Source: Pyrocephalus nanus
Lineage: Eukaryota; Chordata; Aves; Passeriformes; Tyrannidae
Assembly: GCA_038380795.1 (NCBI GenBank)
Contig: CM076274.1
Coordinates: 17,206,027-17,270,026 of the forward strand
Direction: 5' to 3'
DNA length: 64,000 nt
Program-made: the position numbers and the translations under genes
The notes under the pieces: model-generated
What the model saw: only the letters and a program-made list of their open reading frames with translations
Databases searched by the model: none
What the model was told of the DNA's origin: nothing
Part shown: one piece after another, positions 28,955 through 42,673 of the stretch
How positions within the stretch are numbered: the stretch's first letter is position 1
Layout of the letters: each line of letters opens with the position of its first letter

Positions 28955-30739
28955 CAGATCCACACAATCTGAAATGTCAGAAATGTGAATAGCATGGAAA
29001 CCAAGCTTTGAGCAGCAGTTGTTTCACACTGTATCAGTTCCCACTGGCCTGCAGAGTCTAACCCCTATGCCCAGTGCTCCCACAGGACACTCCCATTCCA
29101 CACCACACCAACCAGCCACAGAGTCCACAGGGGCACTGGCACAGCTCACACAGACCTTTTCCTAGTCTGTGCCAGGCATTTTCCTGATGGCCTGTGAAGC
29201 TGCTCCATAAAACCCCACAGCCCACCAGGGAAATCCCCACTGCTGTGCTGGAGTCCCCACCACGCTGGTGGCATCTTTGGACACAGCAGGTCCTGCTGAT
29301 GGTGACTGCCCAGCACCTTGAAGCAGCTGGAAGAGTTTAATGAGTTATCCATTCCACAGGGGAAGAGCTGCTCTGCAATGCAATGACTGGCAAGCAGCTG
29401 GAGCAGAGGGCATTCCTGAGCAGACAGCCTGAGGGGGGGAAAATCCAGAATTCTGGGCTTGCCAAGACAGAAAGAATCACATTCACAGCGTGGGAGCAGA
29501 GCAAAAGGTTCACTCTAAGACATCTAATTCAACAGTTATTCAAAGTATCCTGTATTGAGCCACAGGTCAGGGGATGACCAGCGTATGACAGAGAAGATAG
29601 TGTTTTATAGCACATTAAATATTCTATAAACAGTGTCAGTATCCAGCAGTAACCTGAAGCCACTCACTGGCTTTTCAGAAATAATGGCTTCGAGCTACTT
29701 ATCTAGATTTGCTAACAAAAACAGTCAAGACAAAACCCTATGAGATAATTTAGTCTCTTTCTTTATCAAGTTTATCCATGCTGATTACAACAAATCCTAA
29801 TTACTTCATCTTAGCCATTTTAATTGAAAGCACAATCCTAGCCTGCTGAGTTAATAAAACAAAAAATAAATCATATGTCTGTATGCAAGAGAAATGTTTT
29901 TTTAGGACAGCTGAAGAGTTTTGTTGTGGATATTCAGTATTTTTCTGCAGGGCATTAATAGTCATTTATTTGCCATTAAAAAGACACAACAAAAATAAGA
30001 AATGGGTTAGAAAGCCATGAACACATCAATGTAAAGAGAGAAACTGGCAACTCAATCTTTCTGTTGCCCGAGGATGTTAAAATGGCAAAGGAAACAAAAA
30101 CCCATTAACTATGGTGGAAGGGGAAAACCAACAGTGCCAAATAAGAGTTATGAGTTCAAGCACTTGAGATCAATGCAGGAAATAAAAGCAAATACAATAA
30201 AATATCAATAACCAATATGGTCAGAGAAAATGAAACTGGTGCAGTTAAGGGAAATAAAGCATTTTAAACCACAGTGGAACAAAAGGAATCTCAAGTCAGA
30301 CACTGGTTATTGCTAAATGCAGTCGATAAAATCCTAAACAAGGAGACAGACTAAGGAAAAGTACAGAAGATACTTTCCATCCCCAGCAGATACTTGTGGA
30401 CCTTCTTTAAAAAGGCATGTGTCCTGCCTATCACATGTGCAATACAAAGATTACTGTCTGTGACAGAAGGAAGAACCCACTTAGACTCTGCATTTTCCAA
30501 CTGGTGCATTCAACAGATTTGCACCTATGAATCTGTAAAGCAACATTTAGATAAACAGAAGCCTTCTAAACTCCAATGCTTAATAAATTCAACAAACTGT
30601 GGAATTTCACAAGTCTTGGAGGACTCCCTGGGTAGTTTCAAGATGTAAAAATGGCAAGATGGACACCCATGGAGTTCCAGTCTGGATAACACGATATGTA
30701 CTCCCACAGAACACTTTGTGAATCTCAAAGAAAAAGAAT

Positions 30740-31240
30740 TAGAAGCTAAAATGTAATTAATGACAGTCAATATGGTTTCATAGTCTTTCTATGCCTAAGT
30801 CTTCTCAAACAAACCTGTAAAGCTGACAAGATTACTCATCTGGTAGATCAAGCTACCTTGACATATTATATTTGAATTTCATTGATTTTTGAGATTTAAT
30901 TCCATATAATGTTGGCAGCAGGTGCAGTCTGAGGGGTATCAAGAAGGATTACAGGGAAGTGGCAGTGAGTCTGGAGTGCAGGTAGCTTTTTCATCAATCC
31001 CCCACAGCCGAAGGGAATGGTTTTGGAAAGAGTCACTCCATCCTGATGAGTCAACAAATGGTTACATGACATGTGCCACAGCCAAGGGTTCAGCTACTTC
31101 TTCACCCAGAGGGTGGGCAGGCACTGGAACAGCCTTGATCAAGTGCTGTTCACTAATGTTATGAGTGATATAAAATCCTTGCCGATAAAGTTTGCAGTTA
31201 ACACAAAGTTCAGTGGAATAAAAATGAAGACGGGTAATAA
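30740..31240 (+). mobile_element. Ancient CR1-type reverse transcriptase remnant with out-of-order segments
   Basis: Positions 30770-30920 keep decayed RT sequence: SQYGF, QTNL, a THLVDQ-like stretch, then YLNFIDF where YLDFSKAFD is expected. At 31140-31215 the frame reads VLFTNVMSDI then KFAVNTKFSG, the counterpart of the motif C block FADDTKL, with the catalytic DD replaced by VN. Between them, 31094-31130 (ttcttcacccagagggtggg) encodes FFTQRVGRHWNSL, which belongs to the C-terminal part of CR1 ORF2, downstream of the RT. Stops and frameshifts make it a dead relic. Confidence 0.7.
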
Positions 31241-32950
31241 ACAAGGTGGGACCATCTGAATTGCCTACAGAAAAGTCACAGCCCAACTAAACCTGTTTTA
31301 ACACAGCCAAGCACCAGGATTACAGCACACAGACACCACAACTGGATCAGCCTGACCTCAGGGCATGTCTGGAGCGCCCTTCATGAAGTAGAAAATAACC
31401 ATTAAAAACTGGGTAATGACAGTGATTATGCATATATAGCACCAGCAGAATGTTAGAAAACCACATCCATTCAGAAAAGGAGTTACACAAAAGGACAGAA
31501 TCAGACAGGAATGAATTAAAAAAGGAGAGATATAGAAACCTGGAAAAGCAAACTTCACAACAAGGGACAAAAAAAGCTTAAGAGATACAAGAAAAAAAGC
31601 GATTGCCCCATGATAATTTCATAATTAAGTAAATGAAGTAAATCTAATTGTGAGTAATTCTTCCTCCTGATGCAAATAACAAAATCCAGTGGCTAAAGGT
31701 TAAGGCTTGCAAAGTTCAGCCTTAACATTAAGATTTAATTTGCTGATGTAGAAGGTGAGCAGTGGCATGCATAAATGGAAAATGCAGTGGGGGGAAATAG
31801 TTCAGATTTTTGAGGCAGTCAGTTCATTTGAATTCATCTTCACAGATGTGAGCAAATGAAGCAAACTGGTGCTGGAGTTGGAATCCTGAACACAGGCTGT
31901 GAATGTAAGGGAGGACACCAAGCAGCAGGAGGCAGAATGGTCAGTGGCCAAGTGTCTGCATTACAATTTTATCAAGTCCTGCTCATTTTATAACATCTTG
32001 CACCTACTGATATTTGCAGCAGCAGCAGCATCATTAGGACTCACTGCCACAGACACATAACGAACATTTGGCGAGTTTTATGTTGCTCTAAAAAGGATAA
32101 TCACAGCTGAGAGAAACAGCCACACAACATCTTGGAGCAGTTAACTCAGACACAAATGAATTGCTGCAGAAATGCTGCCACCCGGCTGTAAAAATGCAAC
32201 ATAAGAGCCTCAGCTCCTACTACAACTCAGCTAAGTGGAAAGCTAATAAAGTTCACTGACTTTCCAGCTATTTGAGGCTTTGCTAAGCACAGCACTAAAG
32301 ATTCAGTAACAATCAATTCTGCCAGAAAAGGTGAGCATATGTATTTACTTACAATGCACGAACTATGTAACCCTACAGACTCTGTGAAAACTTCTGAACA
32401 CACTTAGAATGTGTATCTGATGTATTTTACTTTATGCAATAAAATGCCCTTTTCATCCAAGCATTCTATTAAAAAGTACCCTTTAAAAGCTGATGTAATT
32501 TGGATAGTGGCAAAGTACCCCATTTGAGAGAGATGAAAAGGTCCTTTTTAATGGGGAGAAAACCAAAAAGAAAGTTCAGACGCACGTTTCAGATATGTAA
32601 TAATGTTTAGCACATGGCAAACCCAATTTCATTAGCACTCTTTAGAAGCTTCTACTGAGAAAGCAATTTCCAGATTAAATTAATAACTCACAGGTGACTA
32701 TGAATGCCTAAGTAGTGACTGGAGAGTCAGCTGTTTTACTTCCATATAATTCCTAGGTAATTTAGAGAACAAACAACAGGCCTCCAACACATTCAAATAC
32801 TGAATTACCGTATCCAAACCTGGCATTTAAGACCAGGAAGAATTTTTTGTGGGTGTGAGTGCTTTTGACTCATTTAAAATAAAGATTAAAAGTCAACAAA
32901 TGAACAGTGAACCCAGAATTTTAAGTTACTTTACACAGCTGAGTAAATGA
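31241..32950. other. AT-rich non-coding sequence
   Basis: Sequence to the right of the CR1 RT relic. It may include further CR1 sequence decayed beyond recognition. No gene seen. Confidence 0.5.
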
Positions 32951-33040
32951 CAGAATGCCCTGGTTTGGAAGGGACCCTAAAGAGATCATCTTGTTCCAAC
33001 CCCCTCACTATGGGCAGGGACACCTTCCACTAGACCAGAA
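32951..33040 (-). mobile_element. CR1 LINE 3' terminal fragment, reverse
   Basis: cctggtttggaagggaccct, agagatcatcttgttccaac and tgggcagggacaccttccac are the reverse complement of the conserved last ~90 bp of CR1. Nothing CR1-like continues to the right for several hundred bases until the separate copy at 33.7 kb. Confidence 0.85.
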
Positions 33041-33675
33041 GTTTTGCAGAACAGACGTGAATTACTGCAGAAAGTTTACCTAAATAATCCATGAGATCTC
33101 ATCTAGTCAGAAAACCAGGAACACATTGCAGTTCCTTCCTCACTCTCCACGAACCCCTTGAAAAATTCTTCACAAGCACAGAAAAACTAAATGTGATTAC
33201 TAATAAAGAAAGTACAGGGGGCTGTATAAGCCAGCAGTTTATTACCTCATTTCTTTATTCTAAAAGAAAGCACAAAGAATAAATGCAATTCTGGGAGTCA
33301 TTCCCATAATAACTCAAAGGGCTCAGGTTTCAGCCACAGTTCCCTCCATGTCATGCCTACATCATGAAATTCTTATTTTGCATGGTCATTGCAATTTTAT
33401 CTTGTATACAGTGAAGTTATGCTCCTTCTGCTGGAAGTGTTCTGGTGGCAACGCTGATTAAGTGGTAACTGATAAAGTTTCACTGCTTCCTAACAAGTGG
33501 AAATAATTAGCAATAGGATAATAGGCTAGTGCCGCTCAGGAACATAAAGGGCTGTTTGTAAAACCAAGTAGAGATGATTGCTCACAGTTACAGAGGATTA
33601 TTCAAGCTGTTAGTGCACCTACTCCATTGCTGCCTTTCACAGGAGAGTTTAGGCACAGGGCTGTATCCAGGCAGC

Positions 33676-34290
33676 ATCACAGAATGGCTGAGGCACCTCT
33701 GGATCCTCTGCACAGAGCAGGTGGGTCATGACTTTGTCCAGGTGAGCTCTGAATAGCTCCAGGGATGGAGACTCCACAGCCCATTTGGGCAACCAGCTCC
33801 AGTGTTCAGTTCCCCTCACAGAAAGAAAAAAAAAATTATATTTCCTGTATTTCAGTTTGTGTTTACTGCCTCGTTTCATTGTTTACTGCCTCACTGAGCA
33901 CAAACAAGAAGAGTCTGCCTCTATCATCTTTACTTTGCCCACCATCAGGCATTTTTCATTAAACACAGGGACAAGATCCCTCCAAGCCTCTGCTTTTCCA
34001 GGCTGAACAGTCCCAGCTTTCTCAGCCTCTCCTTATATGCAAGATGCTTCAATCCCTTCATCTCCACAGCCCTTCTCCAGACTCACACCAGTCACTCCTC
34101 TCACCTTTGTATCCCTTGCAAAGTTGCTGAAGGGGCATTGTCATGTTTTCCACGTCAGGAATGAAGAACCCTCCTGGCCCCATCGCTGACCCCTGGGTAC
34201 ACACCAGTAACTGGCCTCCAGCTGGACTTTCTGCTGCTCATCACAGCTCTTTCAGAGCAGCAGTTCAGCCTGTGCTGTGAACCACTTTGC
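33676..34290 (-). mobile_element. CR1 LINE fragment, reverse orientation, internally deleted
   Basis: From left to right this is the reverse complement of CR1. It begins with the 3' end (atcacagaatggctgagg), then agggatggagactccacagc, cctgtatttcagtttgtgt and ttccaggctgaacagtccc, and runs to the reverse-transcriptase region (ctgacccctgggtacacacc, cagtaactggcctccagct). About 700 bp that normally separate the C-terminal and RT parts are missing around 34085-34150, so the copy is internally deleted. It is clearly degenerate and inactive. Confidence 0.85.
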
Positions 34291-37200
34291 TTTTTGAAAG
34301 GCACTAAATGTTCAGCAGTTCCTTCCCATCAGTTAAGAAGCAAGTCAGAAGCATCAGACACAGCTTTTAGCTGTTCTTGCATAAGAGCCTGCATTACCTG
34401 TGTCACCAAAACAGCAGGTATTTATGATCAGTGACAGCTTCTCTCCCATGAACATAATTATCCACAACACAACAATTCCACGCAGGATCAGTGGGATGTT
34501 AGAGACAGATAACACTCATATACAGGACTTAAAAGATGGATTCTGCCCCCCAGAATCTGTGTGATTCCTCTGATCTCAACAGCACCCCAAGGAACAGTGA
34601 GAAATCACCCAGCAGCTTCCTATGGACAGGAAGGAACACATCCAGAGGCAATGCAGCCTCTGTAGATGGGTCTGTGTAATTACATCCCTTTGTCTTGCAG
34701 TACTGTCCCTGACTGAAAACTGCAAGATTCCTCTCCTTGAGAAAAATCTTCCCCTCCCGAACAAAATTAGGACTTACCCAGCTATTTAGGAGTTCAGAGT
34801 TATGTAATCCCTTTTTGAGACTTAAATCATTAATACATCATCAGGTTTTTTCATGACAAGGATTGCTTTGATAGCAAAGTGGGTAGGAAAAAAAAAAAAC
34901 CAAAAAACTTGCAGCTGCAAAACTGAGGAAAGTTTGCCTATTTTTCTGCTATTCTTACAATTCAGGAGATAAGTCATAACTCCATCACATTCTACACTTG
35001 CAGCTTTGGGCAGTCAGCAACTTATGTACTCAAGGAACTGTTGGGAGCACAAATGCATGATTGATGCCCACACAGAAGCACGAAGAGCAGAACATGAATC
35101 AGGGCACACCCCAGCCAGGATGTCACACAGTTCATCATTCACAGGCAAAATCATCAGGGCCACACTACGAATTCCACATGATTTTCAGTGAGCACATCAC
35201 AGACCACATCCTTTAAGCAACATTTCAATAAGAGATGATCTTTTCCCCCATTCCAGAACTGCATGTTTGAACCACAAAATCCCATAACAGAAATATCTTC
35301 AATAATCTAAATACATGAATTCTAACCATAGGGTGCTGCTCAACTTCTTTGCCTACACAAAATTCAAGATACTTAACAGAGCACTCCTCTATGCACCTAC
35401 AACCTCAAATTTTCAGGTAGATGAAGCAGAAAAACGGAGCCATAGATAACAAGGCATTACAAAATGCACAGATACAAGAATGTTTCAGACAATAACCAAG
35501 CAGTTTGTTGATTTTTTTTTTTTATAAACCAAAGCTGTGTTGCAATTTGATCCCTTTTCTGAACTTGTTTTCCTTATAACTGATCCTCTTTAGCCAAAGG
35601 AAATAAAGGTCAAGTGACATATGGTCCTACATGGCACAGTCCAGACGAGCTCGAAGGCAAGTTCTTTTTCATTAATCTGTTTACAAATGACATGTTTTTC
35701 ACTTCATTTTTTGTTCCTATTTCCTTTGACACATGCAATGGCTTTAACTACTACCAGCTGCGTTGGAACAGAGTTTCAGCTGCTCCCATGAAGCCAGAGG
35801 AGTAGAGATCTGCAATATATGCAAGCTTAGAGTTAAGGCAGAACTGCAGGTTTAGGTAGCCCTGTAATACAGTATCCTAATCTATTTAAGCAATAACAAC
35901 CCTCCAGGACACTGATCAAAAAAGCACCACATTATGCTACTACTGAAGCTGTTTTATTAAATCAAAAGCTATCCAATAATAGCTGGAAAAAGAACCATCC
36001 ACTGCCCATGGGGTATATCATTACTGGGAGCTATGACAGAGCATCATGTCACAGCAGGATCTTCTACAGCACACACCTGGCAACTCAAAGCATTACAATT
36101 TATTTAATCAAATGAATCCAGCCCTTTGTGCAACAGCTTAAAGCTTCTAAAACAGCCTCACTCAAAGAAATCCCATGAAAATATTATTTCCACTTACATT
36201 TAGGCAGGCAGCTCCCTACTACACTTTGTCACAATTTTCCAGCTAACCATCACAAATCTTTCATTGACAGGTTTTTCAGATTTTCATTTACGTGAGTGGC
36301 AACAAAAACAAAAGAATCCATCCGTTTCTACCTACTGTTCTGTTCACAACTTCTGCAACTGTGGTGCATCATTTTTATTCCTTGTTATTTCACTATTTGT
36401 TTCTACCAGATATGTACAAAGTTATTTTGCACAACAGCTAGATAATTACCGTGTTAGACTCCCACTGCTGCTTATTAATTATTTTCTGCTGTTCTCATTG
36501 AGAAAGCTGGAGTTGTTAGAATGTACCAAAATACACTGTAGGTTTCAAGCTGTGATTTCTTCGGCACAAAATTTGGTACAAACACACTTCTGTTAGAAAA
36601 ATGTTAGCCTCCTTTGAAAACAAAAATTAGATAAAGAAAAAAAATGAAAGTTCACATCCTGGCAAAGCATTTTGAAGTGTTCTTAGCACAGGGGGTGTAC
36701 CTGCCAAGAGAGGAGTGGGTAAGCCCAGATACCTTCAGAAATGAAACAACATTCCTATAACAGGAACTATCTTTGCTGACACTGCCACAGCATGAAAAGC
36801 AAAAGCCACAAACAGCAAATATGTACATTTTTATTCCATGGAATAGAAAACACGTCATTCCAGTGCAGCTTGGCCAGATCCTGGGAGCCTGGGGCCCTTT
36901 GAAAGTATCTGAAAACAAACAAACAAAACTATTATGAGGGGGGAAAAAAGCAAAACACCTTCAGGTAGCACCAGCATGCCATTGTACGGGATGTCTGACC
37001 CTTCAGATGCCAATCCTGAGGTCACACTCCCACCACCCCAGACTGTCACTGATTCTATTTATCAATGTTATTCCTATTCTCTCTGTTTGACTGAATAGGT
37101 GTCATGATGGTGGTCTGGCTGTGAAATGGATGAGGTGTAAGAACATGCATATGTAGATGAATTTATTTTTTTTAAACAGCAGCAGCTTCTAGTCTTGAAG

Positions 37201-38649
37201 ATGGATCACTGTAATCAAAGAGCCTGCATGTTTGCAGACAGCAAAAACAGTTGCCCAATAAAGTAGTATCTGCAGCTCTTAAATATTTTAAAAGCAGTTT
37301 TAAAAGCAATTAAAAGCTGAGATGCAATTGAGACATAAAACCCAGATACTTCATGGCACACACGCCCTTGAAGGGCAGGTACAACTTCATGTCATTACTA
37401 ATTGTGTAGAATTAAGTCATTGAATCAAAAGTGAGCATATAAGTGGATTTAAGACATGACAAAGTCTGTCAATAACAAATAAATAATTCATATCCTAAAA
37501 TCAGCAGGGCCAAAAGTAGCTGGAAGATGCTCTCAAAGATCAGGCAACACATTCAGCATAGCCATGTGTTTGGTGTCCACTCTGTGCAGAAGTCACTGCT
37601 TGGACCATAGAAAGCTTTTGGGGTTTTTTTAATTGATTATAGCTCTTCCCACCGTAACATTCCCACTTTTTAACTAGGCACCTAAGCTAGCCAAAGTCTT
37701 TGTATTTGTTTTTTTGTCATGGAGTAAGGAGGAAGTGCAGTAAGCACCAATACCTAGATATTATCTGCTGAATAATCACAGCCCACAGCAATCTCCCGGT
37801 GCTGCTGCCTCCCTGCCAGCACACCTCCAGACTCAACTGAACTCAAGCACAGCAAGTCACTTCAGGATGAAGCTGCAAACACACTTGGCCAAGTGCCCAC
37901 CCTGCCCTTCCTCCACATGGCCCCCATGGTGCCGGTGTCGGATGCTCAGAGAGCCCCGGGAGCATCTCAGAACCCTCCTGTCTTCTGCCAAAACTTTGCA
38001 AAGGGACATCACACAACAAGACTTACTGTCTCCAGAGCAACTCTTCAGCTGTTTTCAGCTGTGCTTTAAAGGGAGAGGAAGTAGGCAGTCTCAAGTAGTG
38101 TTATTCTATGCTGGTATTTCAAGGGACAGATATTAGCATCTCCCACAGTTGCTGTTGCCAGATGTGGCTGACAATGTTTCACTGCCTGTTTTAATAGTAA
38201 CTGAAGCATTTGCAGGACACTCTAAATTTTCACATTTTTCTCTCCCAGCCCCCACTGAAGAGCTCAGTTCTGATTCCAAGATTAAGAGGGAACATTTTAG
38301 CTCACAGATCTCCGACAGATAGTGGCTGACACAATAAAGAGCTGCGGAATTTCCCAGACCCTGAGAATCAGCCCCCACTATTTCAGGCACTATATCATAC
38401 CCTCCTTTTCATGAACTAATCAAATACCATCTCAAAGGCAGTTAACACTTGTGTCTCCATTGCTTTTAGAAGAAGTCTTCTTGGGATAATCTATTTTTAG
38501 GCTGATTATTAACACATTTCATTACACTCAATTTATTTGTACCCACCTGTGCTTGTGGAAGTACTGTCTTCCCATTTGACTGGGTTTTTTTCTCTCTCTC
38601 TGGTACTTAACTCCTTGATGGATCCAAGAAAGCAATTATACTCCTCATC

Positions 38650-38667
38650 TTTTTTTTTTTTTTTTTT
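38650..38667. repeat. Poly(T) run (T18)
   Basis: Eighteen consecutive T. The sequence to the right (38.69-38.80 kb) has a faint resemblance to very old reverse-orientation CR1/L3 3' ends, too weak to call. Confidence 0.85.
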
Positions 38668-41600
38668 GGCAAGTTTTACAGGGTAAGCTTTTCCAGTTAT
38701 TTATGAAATAGGCAGTCCATTCCCTTGATCATCCTTGTCTGTACCTGTTAAAGTTTAGAGTTCATTACCCTTGTACACAGTGAGTGTAAAGGAAATACCT
38801 CACTTGAAGGACTGCAGCTGCTTCCTCACATAGCCACTTAACACGATGTAAAGAAACCTTGCTCTTGCTAAATTCACCCAGACCTCACTATCCTGCTCAG
38901 GACATCACTTGGAAAATTTCCACAGGTGGAAAAGGAGCAGTTAAGCAGCCTGTGCTCTCTGCTTTTGAAATGTCTCCCTAGGGCACAAATCATGCTAAAT
39001 AAAACTGGAGTTGTGCACCTGCTCCAATGCTTTGAGGAATAATCAATTCCCCTAATTTTACAACAGGTTTCAGGGAAGCAAAAGATCTGCCCGTGAGCAT
39101 CTCACTGAGAGGTCACAGCCAACACTGTTGCTACTATGAACTCAAACACTGAGTAAGCATGTTTTAATTATCAATGGAAATGGACACCAGCTCTGTCCTT
39201 GACTGCAGCCTGATGTGTTTGGTGAATGTTTAACTAGCAAGTGTTCCAGCTGCAGTGTTGCTCTGCTGCATTGAGTCTCAGGGGGTTTATCAGTTCTACA
39301 ACTACCCAGGTAGAACGCAGGGTGTGTTCACAGTGCTATTTTAAAAAGAAAAGGTACAAAGGAAGATGAAAAGGGGCACTAATAGAGTACTAAAATACTA
39401 CAATCTGCAAAGTAACACTGAGAAACTTCCTACCTATGCACAGCCAGCCCCCTCCTACCATTCTCACAAATACAGATGGATATTGATTACTGGCACCTTG
39501 ACATCCTTCAGGCTGCATGCAAGCTCAGAGCACACAAACTCAGCTGAGATATCCATTAGCAGCTGGCCCACTGGATCGTTTTCCCTAGAGACTGATGCTG
39601 GCCATTTGTACTTTTCATTTCTTGATAAAGCTCTGCATTGTTTTTCCTCTTGCTTGTATGATTTACAAGCTTTGCATGAAAAGCTGTAAAGTAATTCATT
39701 CTTCAGGTGATATGCAGTACAAAAATTTTCACAGAGAGAACTGGGTCCCCAAAGAGAAGCATGTTCCAAGCCAGCAAAACTGCTTATTATACAAGGTAGA
39801 TACAGTACTTTTTGTGAGAGATGTCTTGTGTTGAAACACACATTAGCCTTATCCACAGGAAGAGACCATTTTTCTCCACGGAAACTACCTGGAATGATAC
39901 CCAAATAATAAGCTGTCTCTTAACTTCCCACTGGCACCACAGATTAGCTCATTGCTTTCCTTCCTGGCCTTAGCCTTTTTTTCAGACCCCTGTTATTATG
40001 GGTTAGAAGTAACTTGTGAACAGACTAATCAACAGAAAGCTGATTAGGAGGAGAAGAGAAAGATATTGTGCACCAAATAAAGCAACTGAAAGGAGATCTC
40101 AGTTCCAAGAAGTTTATGGCTCTTTTTCAGGACTAAGGCTTTGCTCAAAGCTTGAAGTCACCTTTTTCAACACTCTGAAAAGACTGTGAGAATTATTTGT
40201 TTGCAGACACTTCTTACAGAAATAGAGTAGGGATACAGCAAGAAGCCACTACTTCTCACAAGACAAGCTCCTCCAAGACACAAAACTTCTGATGAGTTCA
40301 CATGCAGATGGAGCTGTAAGCCAGAAGCAGGATATTGCTTAACAGTCAACTGCTGGAATTAGACCTGGTAAGAAGCAGAGCTTGGTCAGTGGTGCCTGCA
40401 AGGTTTTCAGGAGGAGCAACTCCACCCTGCAGTATGAATATCTATGCAGTTTGACAACCCAGCACGGCATGGCACACAGATCTCAGGTCCTGGTGCAGCC
40501 CAGGAACCTGAAGCACTGCTCACAGGTTGGAGCAAAGCAGCTGGAAGCAGCAGAGCAGAGGCTAATTGCTTATAGGAGTTGCTATACAGGCCACAGCTGC
40601 CCTTGCTTTGACCTCCTTCTACAGCTACTCTTCACTCCAGTTTGGTCATTAAGTATAATTTATACAATTTTAAAAGCTGGAATAAACCAGGGTAAGACTG
40701 TCCATCTCCCCTGCGTGCTCCAGGAAGTGCCATTACCTCACTGTGTCATGTGAGCAGCTGCTCACTCAGCCATTCCCTCCAGAATCCAAGTGCTTGTGGC
40801 ACAGGAACACGCTGTGCTATGTCATACTCCACTATCACCATTCCAGACACTCACTGCAGAACCTCCATCTTTTTCACTTGACAGTGAGGTGGAGAAAATT
40901 TTCATTAACAAGAATTTATTGGGGAGGGGGAAGAAAAATATTAATAGGACAGAATTTTTTTATCCTGAACCTCCAGAAGATGCCTCCTAGTAACAAACTT
41001 AGAAAAGCAACACTTCAAATACAAGTAAAATTCACACTTGAAATCTCTCCTTATCCAGTGTAATGGCATATAATAGTATCTCAGGGTAGCTACTCCAAGT
41101 TATATATTGCCACAGGACTAAAACAAAAACCTACACAACTTTCCAAGGTTACTTGGCAAGGAACTGTTAATTTTACATGCTATTCACTTTTGGAAGATTT
41201 AGTTTGAAATAAAAACAACAGCTGGCCTGATACTCAAAACTGTCATACAGCTCAATACCATGGGGACCACCCAGTCAGTGATAAAATGTTTTATTATATC
41301 AGCTAGAGCTGAGAAATGTAAAAGTCATTCTGTAAATTTAATCACTGGTTGTTGGAAGAGCTGAAGAAAAACTTCTCCATTCATTTCAATAGCAAAAAAA
41401 AAAGTCTGATTTATAAATGATGGGTTACAAACACTGTGCAACTAGTTCTGTAAATTCAGCATCTTTCATCAAATTTGCATTTTAATTTCACAACTCAGAG
41501 CCACTCACCATCTCAGGTGGGATTAGTCCAGAACTAATGCAATGACTCTTCCAGCAAAAAATAGAACATTATTTTTTACTCGCTTTGGGACTTTGAATTA

Positions 41601-42357
41601 GTGCAGCACAGTGCAGTACAAACACACAGCAAAGTACAAACAAGTAAATGCTCCCAAATCTCCTGCTAATACTAATAAAAATATCAAAGTATCACACAGT
41701 TGTGTTGTTTTATTCAGTAGTCCAGCAGCACAGTGTAAGAACACAATTTATTGAACAATTTACTCAAGAGACTCCTGCAACAACAATATTTTCAGAAGCT
41801 CCCAAGACAGTCTCACCAGTGGTGTTTGAAGAGCGTCTATTTATGATATTTTACAATCTCTTCATAGAACAGAGGTAAAAATGCCTGGGTTTATCTTCCC
41901 TGCCTAGCAAAGAGGGAAAAATATAGCAATACTGCCCTGAATCTGCCTCCCCACTGCAAGCCAGAGAGCAACCTGCTCTGCTGAAATGCTGAGAAAAAAC
42001 ACAGGGGTTTAACTGAACAATTTCAATGTAACAAAACATCTTGTATTTGGGGTAAATTCAACAGCAGCTTAGCAACTGTGCATAATTGCAGGTGTAATGT
42101 GCAAGGTTAGGAGGTCAATCAACTGAAAGACAAAAGAAAGGAAAATAAAACAGTGGGAGATCTCAGATGGGCCTGATGTTTTCTGGCAAAACAGTAAGTT
42201 CCAGCCCTGGTGCTTCATCATAAACCTGACAGCAAATCCAAGGAGAGAAACAAGCAGGACCCACTTCTTTTACTGTTTATTACCTTTCCTCTGCTGCCCC
42301 TTTCTGTGCTCTAGAACATTGCAGGTACTTTTAGGACTGTCATCACATTAATTTGAT

Positions 42358-42385
42358 GTTTTAGTATGAAAGTTTTAGTATGAAA
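42358..42385. repeat. 14-bp perfect tandem duplication
   Basis: gttttagtatgaaa occurs twice head to tail (42358-42371 and 42372-42385). Confidence 0.95.
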
Positions 42386-42570
42386 GCCTCCACATAGTGC
42401 TGGCAGTTATTCCTACTCCAGTGGAAGGTAAGGATTATCTTAAGGATCTTTACTTACACAAAGGGGAAAAAACACAGGTACAGAGGTTATTCCAAGGGAA
42501 ATGATTCTGGGACCATGCTGCCTACAGGAACCAGGAAAATGGAACAGACAGCTAAGGAGAAAAACAGAGC

Positions 42571-42638
42571 AAAACAAAACAAAAAATTACAAAACCAACC
42601 AAACAAAAAAACCCAAAACAAAACAACAACAAAACAAA

Positions 42639-42670
<32 letters not shown>

Positions 42671-42673
42671 AAA
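42571..42673. repeat. A-rich low-complexity tract ending in A25
   Basis: Irregular AAAC/AACC units (caaaacaaaacaaaaaatta and similar), then a short (AC)n and an A25 run at 42649-42673. The left-to-right order, decayed A/C followed by pure A, is the same as elsewhere in this window. Confidence 0.9.

Larger units (their letters stand above)
14045..30739. other. Long AT-rich non-coding tract
   Basis: Apart from the low-complexity runs, the (TA)n repeat and the CR1 scrap at 16.4 kb, I see nothing that I can name. Open frames are short (the largest is 124-133 codons, at 14305-14679 and 24139-24540) and without motifs. It could be intergenic or a very long intron. Confidence 0.55.

Noticed and set aside
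38690..38800. Possible ancient CR1/L3 3' end on the minus strand
   Set aside because: Only a loose resemblance (catccttgtctgtacctgtt). Too few matching positions to support a call by eye.
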